This document shows, in pieces, positions 35,406-47,362 of a stretch of DNA of 64,000 bases. The notes under the pieces were generated by a model. The model saw only the letters and a list, made by a program, of their open reading frames with translations, was not told the DNA's origin and did no database searches. The position numbers and the translations under genes are program-made. Numbering within the stretch: the first letter of the stretch is position 1; every line of letters starts with the position of its first letter. The DNA comes from Euryodendron excelsum (lineage: Eukaryota > Streptophyta > Magnoliopsida > Ericales > Pentaphylacaceae): positions 38,599,001 to 38,663,000 of the forward strand of contig CM065384.1 in assembly GCA_033060915.1 (NCBI GenBank), in the 5' to 3' direction.

Positions 35406-36397
35406 TTGATCTCGTTGGCATCATATGAAGGACTATTTACTGGGATTTTGGTGCCCTTATTTGTACATATAATGCTCCCATCTCTGTGAAGGTATTGGAA
35501 CAATGTAAGCTGTCAGAAAGAAGCATTTTTCGTATTGATTGGGGAGCATTTACAATAATCATTCTTAATTGAAGGTCAAGATTGTAAGCTGTCAGAAAGA
35601 AGCATGTTCATACTGCATTTTCGACAATAAACCTGCTTTAGGAAAACATGAACCGGGCGGTAAGAAGTCAAGATAGGTGGTTTTTTTGGTGAATAAAAGA
35701 GACATCCTCATTTGCTGTTTCTACTTGGTTATTACCAGCGGTGAAGAAGGACAATAATGCAACAGTTAATGGGTCTTGACAAGGAATCTCCTTGAGAATG
35801 ATCAGATGCATTTCTATATAATTTTGTTAGATGGTGTATAGATTATTTATAAGCTCAATGCATAATTGGATATGAAATTAGATGTTTCTGATATTGTAGA
35901 ATCACATTGATTGTTGTCCTATACAATCTCTGTGTGAGGACTGTATGGATGTTGATGCTACAAGTACATGTCCTGCATTTCCTATAGAGGTGCTGAAGGC
36001 GTATCTAACAGCATTAAAGCAACTGCTGGAGCACCTACGTGTTCTGTTTGCAGTCTGGTTTCTGAAATGATTCACTGCATTGCTTAAAACATGATAAGGA
36101 AGGAATGGGACATTAGTTTCAGAACAAGATGAAAATGGAGAAGCAAGTGCAGTTTACTTATCTTCTAGTTTCGATGTTTCATCAATGGTTAAATTGACTG
36201 CAACAAGTTAGAATTCTGCTGCTTCACCTGCAGGCTCCTGTACTAGCACCAAATGCTTTGGGCCACCTGAAAAACGTATCAGTGAAATCTGCTAGCCTGA
36301 ATTGATATAAAAAACAACATACTTCACTTTTTCCCATGGGATTCTGGACTTGTGCAGAGAGATCTGGTATAATAGAGCTGAAGCTCTATCTGAATGG
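35406..36397. other. ATG16 3' flank with coding-like stretches
   Basis: A 23-base direct repeat (from 35504 and 35583) lies in the probable ATG16 3' UTR. From about 35930 to 36300 the sequence is less AT-rich and several frames look protein-like (for example SEQDENGEASAVYLSSSF), but stops and frame changes prevent a gene call. This may be the 5' UTR or upstream exons of the small gene that follows, or a decayed gene. Confidence 0.35.
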
Positions 36398-37312
36398 ATG
36401 TCCCAATCCGGGAAGTATGTAAAACAAGCAGTAGGTGGCCCAAGACTGGTTGTTCTGAATTTTGTTTGCATGCCTAATTTTTGTATGCTTTATTCAACAT
36501 TATACGTTCTTGAATGAAGATATTCCTCATCTGCTTGCATTATGGCATATTATGCAGTTTTTAGATGTCTCTCAGCTCGGTTATATATGTTATTGGATAC
36601 TCAGATTGGTTGAAACTTGATGCAAATGGCTGGTTCCTGCATCCCTTTCTTCCTTCCTTACCTCCCTTACCTTCTTTGGTAAATATTACCAGTTTCTGAC
36701 TTAAACGATGGAGCAAATTGTGATCGGTTAATAAAATTCGAAGCATCATATCAATATACATGAATGACATTGTAGCTATTTTTCATTTTTTTCCTTGAAT
36801 TGCTTTTGGTTTTGGTCTTCGATGGTATGGTTCCCTTACAGGTTTTGCTGAATGAGGATGCTTTAATTGACTCGTTTATTACATCTACATTAACTAGTTT
36901 TCCAGACTGAATGCCAACGATGAAGTAGGAGTCGAGGAATGGGAAGAAACCAGTGGACCTGTGGCTTCAATAGGTAGGCTTCCCAGTTCCTTAACATAGC
37001 CAGTTCCAATTCCTTCTCAGAATGTTATACTTTTATTTGTTTTTTATTTGTTTTTTATGCCTTTAGATGTAGATGCACACTTCTATTAATCCTTCATTCT
37101 GTGGATAAGATACAGTTAGTTATGCATTAAACTCCGATTGAAGCGGGACTTCTGTAGATAAGGCTTGCCTGAAAGAGCTGCATTGTATGAAGTATTCCGG
37201 TCAGTATAATGATATCCCACTTCAGATGTAAAATTTGATTGTCTGATGTTTCATTCAACTATTAGCTCAATTTAATGCAGTTGAAAGAGCAAGAGAAAGA
37301 TATGAGATGTAA
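36398..37312 (+). CDS. Hypothetical small four-exon gene
   Basis: Four segments join with GT-AG borders and consistent phases: 36398-36414 (donor GTATGT), 36906-36973 (donor GTAGGC), 37158-37199 (donor GTCAGT) and 37281-37312. The 52-aa product starts MSQSGKLNANDEVGVEEWEE and ends VERARERYEM. It is acidic in the first half and basic at the end, with two cysteines and no signal or membrane segment. The first exon is open further upstream (EIWYNRAEALSEW), so the protein could be longer. I do not recognise it. The phase match across three introns is the main support; a fragment of a larger or dead gene is the alternative. Confidence 0.4.
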
Positions 37313-38134
37313 TTTTTCTTATGGCAGGGTGGGAGCTAGGCATTGTGTAAAGCTCTTGTACAAGACATGAAAGAGTTTGTTTGATATTAGGAAATCTTCA
37401 AAACCACAGCACACAGGGCTGTGTTCATATTCTCCATACACGAGAAAGGGGGCTTGGGGGTGTTGGGGGGTTTGGATGTAGCCACAGTGGGCGTGAACTT
37501 AGCAATCTCCTTGGACATCAATGACAGCGTATTGTTATCCAAGTGAAGTGATGCATTACTATCTAGCAATGAGAACATTCATATTGGAGGGCATTCTCAT
37601 TTTTTGCAGACTCTTTCATGGATTTACTTAATGGAATATTAAACACAACCATAAATATAGCTAGAACGGAGGAGAAGGAGAATTGGAAAAATCTGCGTGT
37701 CTTCTAATAAAGACAAATCCTTGGAATGAATCTTGTGCTTAAGAATCCATACAACTAGGCCGTTAATATTGAAGAATTGGGACCAAAGCTAAATCTATTT
37801 GTGTGAATCACTGGTAGAAACAACATCATTAACAATTTCACTTCACGCGATCGTGGATCATACATATCAAAGTCCTACAGTAGTACTAGATGGTGCTGTC
37901 TAGTGCACTTCCCTATTAATTTTATGTTGCCTGTCATTGAGTCTTGACTATATTGAGAATTCTTTGTCACTCGATAGTTAGGGGAAAAAAAAAAAAAAAA
38001 ACAATATCAATATCAGAAGAATCTTCTTATTATAAGCTTAATACACTGATAAGAGGATACAATAACCATGACCATGCAGACATTTGATGCAACCCACCCT
38101 TATCCCATTTGTTCTCACAATTAAAGCGCACTGC
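37313..38134. other. Intergenic region
   Basis: No supported gene. A G-rich patch near 37448-37475 and an A run near 37984-38001 stand out. A 63-codon frame at 37387-37578 on the minus strand has no recognisable family. Confidence 0.45.
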
Positions 38135-39427
38135 TTATTTCGGACGGTAATTCTGGTATTGCATCCAGAGCTGGCTGTTAGTTGAATCAAAACCAACATT
38201 GATCTTACTCTGTTGATGTATTCCAAGCGTGGACAGGCGATTTGGAGTCCTCTGTATTGCCAGACAGTATAGTCCACGCGGTCCAATTATCCAAGCATTT
38301 TGGTCACTGATGGGAAGTGTCATGTTCGTGAATTGGAACTCTATATATCTCCGGCGCATCAGTGATGTCTAGATAGCACAACTCCCAAATAATGTCCTGG
38401 TGTGCTACCTTGTCGGCCATGGACTCTTTGACGGCAGCTATGATTATATGCTTCGTAGTAGAGGAGACTGTAAGTGGTTCCGGTGTCAGATTACAAAGCC
38501 AGTTTCTTCAACACCATCCTCCATCCTGAAGAAGTCCTCTGAGAAATTTACTTGTTGGCCTTCGACATTAATACCTTCAAGAATCAGGTGGTAATTCCCG
38601 TAGTTGTTGGGTAGAAGGGGTGTGCTCTCTCCGAGATTAAGCAACGCTTCTGAGCCGAATCGGATATCCCCGGATTGGCCGTAGGTGTAACAATATGAAA
38701 ACGAAGGAGTTTTAAGCTGACCTACCAGTGAGAGAGTACTACTTCCACTTCGCAACCCCACAGCTCCGGGAGATCCTTGGCCTATCGTAGCAGAATTATA
38801 GGTCCCACAACCAAAGAGAAGGTCGATGACTCTGACGGTAACGTTTGTGTTCATGTAAGTAAACGTTTCTTTGGCAATCATACCTTCCGAGTAGGATTGG
38901 TGCTCGTAGAGCAATGCATAATGACAGAGTTTGCCTTCCGGCGAGCAATTCCGTTCAGTTACTGACGGACAGTCGGGAGAGGCGCAGAAAACATCTCTGT
39001 AGGTGGATGATTTTCTGGAATCATAGATGGGACCAATCTGGTTATAGCAAGAGGTGCATGGCTGACACTGGAGCCAAATGAGATCACTGGCAGTGTCTGG
39101 AATACCATAAACTTGCACCGGCGGTGTGCCAATACTGTACTGCACGACAAAATCATGGCTCAAGGGGGCCAATTATGACGGCCGCCTGTCAGGACTGTGC
39201 CGACTGAAATAGCTGTTCCTCGCAGCAGAAACGCGGCTGCTCTCTCGCTGGAGGTCCTCCCTGGTTGCGCTCGGGTTGTCGAAAGGAGACCTCGGGGACG
39301 TCTGGTGTATGAGTGGTGCAATGAAGCCCATATCTTTCTGGGGTGGATTGGTTAGCGAGAGGGAGGAAGAGGCTTGTGTGGAATAAACTGAGAGAGTTAC
39401 ACAGATGAAATTGCGTAGAAGCAGCAT
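38135..39427 (-). pseudogene. CDR1-type aspartic protease pseudogene
   Basis: This derives from a secreted A1-family (pepsin-like) plant protease. It begins with a hydrophobic leader, then the propeptide motif LIHQTSPRSPFDNP. A premature TAA (39173-39175) comes before the mature domain, which continues in the same frame with QYSIGTPP. The first catalytic motif is DTASDLIWLQC, with alanine in place of the glycine of DTG. The second motif (DTGTTYSLL near 38478) is readable only after a one-base shift, and another shift follows within about 40 bases. The C terminus (LGIHQQSKINVGFD) is present. At about 1.3 kb it is nearly full length but clearly not translatable. It is related to the pseudogene at 49409-50779. 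Confidence 0.9.
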
Positions 39428-42400
39428 GGTGGAGAACCTTAATTCGTTGCTGAACTCTTTGGATTGAATTAAGATGTGTTTAACACTCCAAACAACTCTA
39501 ATCGATACTATTTATAACAGCAAAACATTGTAGGGTTAAATTTTTAAGTTTTAATCAATAACATGTCACATTCTATGTAGCATCTAGTTGGTTAATTTTT
39601 TTTAATCACAATATCAGTTTTTAAAACTAACAAAAATTTAAAATATCTTATCACTACAATATCACAATTAAACTATCTTATCCCTACAATATCAAAGGTT
39701 GTTGGTAATTGTCTATTGAAATTTAAAATAACCAACAAATATACTAATTTAAAATATCATTATCTCTTACAATATCAGTTGGTTCATTGCGACTCTATCG
39801 TTATTCTTACCTCCACTATTAGAATTCTAAGAGCTCAACCCTCACCTGAAATTTAAATAACTAATAACTACATTAATTTAAAGTATACTATCACGATTGA
39901 TTAATTGAAATTTAAACCAACTATTATACTAATTTAAAATATTTTATAACTAGAATATCAAAAGAAGTTGGTCAATTGGTCTATCAACATACTTACACTA
40001 CTGAGATTCAATTAAAATTTAGAATACTTTATCAATGTAATATAAATTTAAAATTTAAGTGATTGGTCATTTTAAATTTAAAATAACCATATAATAATTT
40101 AAAATATCTTATTTACAAATAACACAATAATACAAAAAAATTTAAATAAGTTGCTTATCAAAACAAAACTCCACTAGGGTTAATACAATCAAATTTAGTT
40201 GCTATTCGTTTGAATTTATCAAACCAAATTAAATCAGAAATGAAACTCTTATCACAAATTTGTAATGAAATGTAGTTGTTATCCATAGAGCTTCAACAGT
40301 TCTAATTATAAAAGCTAACATAACATTCAATTTTATCATCATAAAAATTCAATTGTGAGAGAGATCATTTGACGTATGATGAAAAAAGATTCAGTTATTA
40401 TTGTCAACTGAGTTTGAGATGATGATGCATTTGACATTGGAGATCTTGGAGACCAACTGGAACTTTGTCTTCTTACTTGGAAGAACAAACTTATTTCATT
40501 TATCTAATTATCATAGTTTTTATTTTGTTATTCTAATGTTATGGCAAGCTGAAACAACCAGTGTAAGGACCTGTAAATATATACGACTGAAAATTTAAGT
40601 ATTTTTTTTTTGATTTTTGGTATACTTTATAATTTATATGTCTAATTTTGAATTGTATGTAATACATGCAAATAAACGATCTTGGGTTTAATAAGAATAA
40701 TGTTTAAAGCTGAAGTGCTCTTTACTACGACCAGAATGTAATTTGAAAAAGGGCAGAGAATTATATTTCTAATTGAGAAAATGAAGTATTTCTATTTAGT
40801 CCTTCCACGCCAAAGTTACTAAAGCCACTACTCAAAGTCTGCTTTGAGAGATTGGAAATGAATTATCACCATTCTGGCTGTCAGTCTCAATTCTTGATTT
40901 TTAGCCTCTAGGTTAGGATTGGCTGGTATTTCTTTTTACACCCCTTTTGATTGTACTATATATGCATGAATGTTAACTTTTAAGTTATTCATTTCTTATA
41001 TCCCTTTGCTTCATTTCTTAATGATAAAGTATCACTTGCATTAACATTTTACATTTTACATTTTATATTTTAATAAGCATTTATTCACAAAAGTCCGTGC
41101 ATAACACGAGTGTACGGTTAATATTTATAGAGGGGATTGCAACTAGCAAGCGGGTCTAGAAAATAGTATTGATTCTACAATTAATCAATAAATTCAAAAA
41201 GAACTAGCCCTATAAATTTAACTCCTTTAAGCAATAAAGTTATTCAACTCCTTTCTAATTAATATCTAATCACTTAGACTCTGTTTGGAATATGAATTTT
41301 TGGTGAAAAAAAAATATGAAGAAAAAATGAATAAAATTTTTATTTTTGTTCACTTTTATTTTTCTTTTACTTTTTTCATTAAAAATTCATGTTCCAAACG
41401 AGTGACAGTGACACCCCAGTTAAGATGGAGGTCATAAATTTTTTTCTTTTTCTCAGAATTTCAATCCTCCAATGTACCAAAAACTTACATTAGTGTCTGC
41501 GCTCAATAGTAGATCCCATTTTACTACCATTATGATGCTGGGCTTCCTGAAAGCGAGTAGTAACTGTTTCCAACACCATTCATCTATGAAGAAAAGACAA
41601 AAAAAAGTCTCTCTCTCTCTCTCTCTCTATATATAAATATATTGCTAAAAACTGTATCGCTAGGGCTAAGTTTGGTACGATAATCAATGTATGCGTATGA
41701 ACTCTTAGCTGCTCTGAATATGAGTACGGTTTAAGCAAATAATATGTTTCCAAGTATGTATTCTTTAGATTTCATTTTCTAACTTTTTATATAAGTTTAT
41801 CATGCTTGCGTATATGAAATGGTTAGTGACAATGTGACAGGTGGTAAAACTGGTGCATAACTCTCTCAAAGTCATTATCCTTTTGGTAGGAAATGCAACT
41901 TTGCTCTTTGGGCAAGTTTTGTTATTGTAGTCAGTAAAACATGATTTGACGTTGAAATTTAATATTGAAATTGACTTCTACATGCAAAAGTTACAAATCA
42001 CCATTTGTACCGTGACTTTTAACCTCAGGCCCTTCCGAGTTGTTGTCTATTGGAATTGGGGCACCTTTACATGCCTAGTAATATAAAGATCGTGTTGAAA
42101 ATGATAAAAAAGTAATAAATATCAAATGACTTATTCTAATAGAATAAAAAAATAAATATCAAATGACAAAACACATAAGAATAGGACAAATTTACATTTA
42201 TTTAACTACTGCCTGTTGGTTAAGAAATTAAAGCCCCAAGACCATCATCCACCATGCGATTACGCATGGTTTTGTCTATTTCCTTTTAGTAAATGCTAAA
42301 ATGGGCACCGAAAAAGTGGCCATTCAGTTTGAAGGGTGAAATTTTTTTTCCCTGCTAAATGGCGTATGACATACATACTCTTGAAAAGAATTTCTTTATA

Positions 42401-42719
42401 GACAAAGACTTGAACCATTTTTGGGATTTAGATATGTAGAAGGAAAGATAAATGAAAGGGAAATGATAAAGAAAAAATAAAGTGAAAGAAGCTAAATTCT
42501 TTTGTTTTATTTGATTGGGTTTAGAAAATGAAATAAAAGAATTAGTATTTGTCAAAAAATATCCAAATTTTTGTTTAATTACCCATAAAAATTCAATATG
42601 TATAAGTAATCTCCATTTTCTTCCATTTTCCTTTCCTTGACACTCTTAAGATCCAAACATATATGATTATTGCTACCAATAAATTTCTTTCCCATTTTTG
42701 AAGTGGAAAATGTTACAGA
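39428..42719. other. AT-rich intergenic region with degenerate short repeats
   Basis: Between about 39590 and 40160 phrases such as AATTTAAAATATCTTAT and CTACAATATCA recur irregularly, suggesting a decayed AT-rich tandem repeat. A (CT)n tract occurs near 41609-41628. No gene was found. Confidence 0.5.
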
Positions 42720-42831
42720 CAGACGTTGCGGTTGGTTAGGCGCTACCTGATCGCCGCCACGTCAGCTTAGTTGTTGGTGGGTTCGACTTGATGTGACAGC
42801 GATTAGGCGGTGCCACCGACCATCGCGTCTG
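42720..42831. repeat. Small GC-rich inverted-repeat element
   Basis: A 112-base island in AT-rich surroundings begins CAGACGTTGCGGTTGGT and ends with a sequence whose complement is CAGACGCGATGGTCGGT, matching at 12 of 17 positions. It may be a tiny MITE or a foldback relic. No coding potential. Confidence 0.5.
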
Positions 42832-43064
42832 CCAGTAGTGGTCCTCTTGTAAGTTAGTAAAACTTATTAGCGAGGATTTATCTCGCCATTTCTGTCCAAT
42901 GTTAAAGCTATATATATATTGATTTAATTTTATCCTTTAAAGTTGTTACCTGGTTAAAATGTTTATTTTTTATGACTTACCTTGCAAAAATATGAAGTGC
43001 TAAGAAAATCAATTGTTTTTTTCTTTCTTTTTTTATTATTATTTTTTGTTTTGTTTTTTTCCCC

Positions 43065-43102
43065 GGGGGGGGGGGGGGGGGGGGGGGGGGTGGTGGTGGT
43101 GG
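43065..43102. repeat. G26 homopolymer plus (TGG)n
   Basis: Four C residues are followed by 26 G (43065-43090) and then TGG repeats. The run can form a G-quadruplex or pair with the CCCC before it. Its length may be affected by sequencing. Confidence 0.9.
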
Positions 43103-43982
43103 TGTTAAAAATGATGGTCAATGAAGTCAAATTTTTTGGATCATACGAATTTCATCTTTAAAAGAGAGAGGGAACTAAACCAAGATTTAACAAATTATAA
43201 GCAATTACATAAACTGATAGCAATTTGGCGGTCTCAAGGTTATTTTGATAACTAGCTAGTTTTTTTTCTTCTTCTTCTAATTTTTTTTTCTGAAAGATCA
43301 ACTATCTAGTGGACTTCGCAATATAAACTTGCCTTGACAAACTTGCCTTCGCAATATATTACGTACAAACATTTGAGAATCAACCAAGGGAGAAGTGATG
43401 ATTTTGATTGGGTTCATCTTCAAATTGCACCTAGAGACAATGGACGTAGTTCATTCAATGACCTCTCTAGGAGAAGATAAGCTACCATGACTTGATTCAC
43501 TCCATATATATGTTTCCTCTTGATTGCTTTTCTCACTCTCAGTCGACCTACATTTCAAAATGGCAAAGCTGCAACCTTCAATTTATGGAACTCTCTGTTT
43601 TCGCAAGGACAACATGATGAGTTGTATTCTGAACTACGATTCTACATGTGCCTCACTATGAGAACCGTTAATTAAGATGGTACTCACACAAAGTTCATTT
43701 ACAAGCATTTCAACCAGAGCTGATCGGATATTTGGATTGTCCTAGCCTGACCCCAAACATAGTTATCATCCTATCATAAATTAATTACAAAAAAAGTCAT
43801 ACAAGTTATAAAAAAAACCAAGATTAATTTTATATTGTGTGTTTAGTTTGAATTACATTAAAATAAAAATAGAAATGAACACAAAAAACAAATAAAATAA
43901 AATAAAATTAGAGAACTTTTGCACTAATAGTCTAGCACTACCGTCTACAGAGAAAAATTCATAATTTATGCAACCCATACCT

Positions 43983-44100
43983 TGCACTTGTCTGAATTCA
44001 GCTTCCAAGATATAAAACCCCAAATTATTTATCTCATGCACTGCACTTGTATGAATTCAACTTTCAAGATATAAAATCTCAAATTGTTCAATAAAATCTT
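43983..44100. repeat. 59-base tandem duplication
   Basis: Two adjacent copies share TGCACTTGT, TGAATTCA and CAAGATATAAAA with a period of 59 bases (starting at 43983 and 44042). No function is apparent. Confidence 0.7.
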
Positions 44101-45291
44101 AATGAAGTCTCATTTTTTATTCAACAAAAGGTCAATAATTAAAAAAAACTTTACTTTTTATCCAAGAAAACCTTTTTTTTTTTTTTTTGAACAACAAATT
44201 CATTAAAAGACAAGAAGGTCAGGATACAAAAACAGAGGAGTTGAAACTCAAGGACCAAACCAAGAGAAGCAACTGCCACCACTATGGCCAACCAAAAATT
44301 AGCAAGCACTAATACAAGGATTAGCCAAGAATAAAAGAACAACATCAATGAAAAGTACTGATGATCGAACGAGCACCATAGCCTCCATTTCAGCCTTCAA
44401 GCACCTAGAGAAACATATAACTGAGAACAAGGGACAGTTAAACCTTTAGCATTCTCACACCTTGAATAGAGTATAGAACATTATTGATAGAGAAGCAATA
44501 GCCTGGGAATATAGCTTTGATCCATAGGGCAGCCTGAACTTTTATAGAGTCAACCACATCTGACCAGGCCACTGGTTTTTGATTGAATATACTTTCATTT
44601 TTGGTCGTCCAAATACCCCAGATTACTAAAAGAAATAATGCATCCCAGATCAATTTGTCCATCCCACATCAATTTTTCTAGGTTTTTATAAGGGCTATGA
44701 AGCCACCATAAGGCATGTTGGGACAGATCTTCACCAACCACCCATTGGATTCCCCACCATTCAAGCCATGAACTCCAAATCCTCCACGACACACTGTAGG
44801 TTAGTAGCAAATGATTTGAGTCTTCATCAAAATGCTTACAGAGAACACTTCTTTTGTCACTAAGGTGAGAAACTGCTTTTCTCTGAATCAGAAGGACCTA
44901 GTCTTAATCTTTTAATGTAATGATAACCAACCAAAGAATTTACATTTTGTTGGGGCTTTGATTTGCCAGATCCATTTAAATATAGTCTCAGAATTTGAAT
45001 TAACTGATTGTAGTTCATCAGACTGATTTGACAGAGAATGAAGAATCCAGACCCAGATTCCAGCACAGAGTCTTCCTTGCTTGGATCAATCCTCTAACTG
45101 GATAACAAGGATAGCATTCTATTTTGTTCCTCTGCCTCCCATGCAAGAAGAGCCCTTCTGAACAGCAAGTTCCAGCTCCCAGTTGAGCCAGATAAATCAG
45201 CAATGCAAGTATCCTTCTGACATGATAACTGAAACAGTTTAGGGAATTCCTCCATAAAAGACAAGTTTCCTGACCAGATATCCTTCCAGAA

Positions 45292-45905
45292 TGTTGAGAT
45301 TTTTCCAGCGGAGACCTGCAACCTCATTGTTAGAATTGCCAGATCCACGTACACATAGAAGCTTGGAAGTACTCATACAAAATACACACATCAAGGGGAC
45401 GCAAGATTTAACGTGGTTCACCCAACCAATTTAGGGCTACGTCCACACAAGCTAGAGAGAGACTTCACTATGAACAAATAGGATAGAGGATTATAAGAGG
45501 AGTTATATGACACAAACTCTCTCTTCCACAAACCCTCACTATTCTCGTTCTCTCATCCTCACAGTCTCTTTAACAGAGGATTCTAATCTCTGTAACAGAA
45601 GGACTCACAAAGGAACAACTCTATCTTTTTGCCATCCTAGCCCGTCCCTTGACTCGCACCCCTACAACGGGAGTGGTGCTCTCCGGACTTGCTATTTTGG
45701 AGCTCCCTCTTGGAGCTCCTCTTGGAGCTCTCTCTTGGAGCTTCCCTCTTGCTTTACATCAATGGTGTTGAAGATAACTCTATTTGTAGAGTGCCATAGC
45801 TACCAACCTCTAATGTGAACATACTATTGTCAAGGTAGGTGACAAACTCAGGCCACCTACCAAAACTACCAACCATATTTTCCATATGGGGTGGCTAACC
45901 CAACA
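45292..45905 (-). repeat. Left LTR (3' LTR in element orientation)
   Basis: This 614-base LTR aligns with 46757-47362 along its whole length, with scattered substitutions showing the insertion is not recent. The TATA-like position reads CTATTTGTAG, a change from the other copy. Confidence 0.9.
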
Positions 45906-46756
45906 ATCACCCCCCACCACCTCATGTGGGGGATATGCTGTCCTGACCATTGATTCGTCTGCTGTGTTGTCGTCTGCAATTAGCCATCATCCTGCCACAC
46001 CATAATACTCAAAACCAGTATAGCTTGCACTTTCACTGAGAAACCAATACCTCCTTCACAGAGCATTTGTCAACACCCCCTCAACTGAGATGTCTTCAGT
46101 GGCTCCATCCCTCCTCCTGCTCGAGCACATCCTGGAGAGATCAATCACCGCTACTTACTTAATCCAGAGTGAATGAGACCCATTTTGTCCTAGGTGCGCA
46201 TCTTTTCATACAACAATCTCACTTCCTCTTCCTGGAGCTTTCATGTGAACGCCTAGTATCTGTTGCTCTTGTTTCTGGCCAGATTCCAACGCACTCGATC
46301 CATCTGCCCGCGCACTTGTACCTTTCGACCATGTACTCCGGCGACTGTTACATGTGCGTCATAGCAACTCTTACTTTTCTTGCTCACCATCGTCGACTCA
46401 TACTACTGTCTCATGTTTGACAGCGGCTCTACTTGCCATAATATTCTCCATCAGCCTGTATAGGTTGCCAATTCATCCAACTAAGATCACGCCGTTTGAT
46501 TGATGACTAGTCTTTCGCCGTCAATTGATCCAGATGCTTCCGATCACCCCTCATCTCGGCTTGATCTGTCCAATCCAACCAAAAATTGTGCATTTTTTTC
46601 CTATACATGAATAGTGCATCCAATAATGTCGATCAATTTGCCGAGATCGAAAATTATGGATCTCCTTCCCAAAAATTCTAAGCAAACTCTCTGCACTTTC
46701 CACAAAGCTGAGCAAGCTCACATATTGCTCTGAGTAATCAAGGCTCTAATACCACT

Positions 46757-47362
46757 TGTTGAGAGTTTTCCAGTGGAGATCTGCAACCTCATTGTTAGAA
46801 TTGTCAGATCCACGTACACGTGGAAGCTTGGAAGCACTCACACAAAAATACACACACACACCAAAAAGACATAAGATTTAACGCAGTTCACCCAACTAAT
46901 TTAGGGCTACGTTCACACAAGTTAGAGAGAGATTTCACTATGAACAAATAAAACAGAGGATTATAAGAGGAGTTACATGACACAAACTCTCTTTTCCACA
47001 AACCCTTACTATTCTCGTTCTCTCATCCTCACCGTCTCTTCAACAGAAGATCCTAATCTCTGTAACATAAGAACTCACAGAGGAACAACTTTCTCTTTTT
47101 GTCACCCCAGCTTGTCCCCTACACCGGGGGCGGTGCTATCTGGACTTGCTATTTTGGAGCTCTCCCTTGGAGCTTCCCTTGGAGCTCTCTCTTGTAGCTT
47201 CCCTCTTGCTCTACATCAATGGCGTTGAAGAGGACTCTATTTATAGAGAGCCATGACCACCAACCCCTAATGTGAACATGCCATGGTCAAGGTAGGTGCC
47301 TAACTTAGGCCACCTACCAAAACCACCAACCATATTTTCCACATGGGGTGGCTAACCCAACA
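46757..47362 (-). repeat. Right LTR (5' LTR in element orientation)
   Basis: It bears an intact TATA on the minus strand and is followed, after two bases, by the tRNA-Met primer-binding site. It would drive element transcription leftwards. Confidence 0.9.

Larger units (their letters stand above)
45292..47362 (-). mobile_element. Complete non-autonomous LTR retrotransposon with CAGAA duplication
   Basis: Two similar LTRs, 45292-45905 (614 bp) and 46757-47362 (606 bp), bound an 851-base interior without protein genes. Both begin TGTTGAG and end CCCAACA on the plus strand. The flanks 45287-45291 and 47363-47367 are both CAGAA, a perfect 5-base target duplication. Orientation is minus: next to the right LTR lies a primer-binding site (TGGTATTAGAGCC on the minus strand, 46742-46754), matching initiator tRNA-Met at all but one base. 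A purine-rich tract sits next to the left LTR. The LTR TATA (CTATTTATAG, 47237-47246) is intact in the right copy but changed in the left. It must be moved by proteins of another element. Confidence 0.92.

Noticed and set aside
37387..37578. 63-codon minus-strand frame
   Set aside because: No recognisable family, no splice context and plausible as chance.
45507..47228. Serine- and leucine-rich frames within the LTRs near 45.5 and 47.0 kb
   Set aside because: Both are copies of the same LTR sequence read in a chance frame; no retroelement protein matches.
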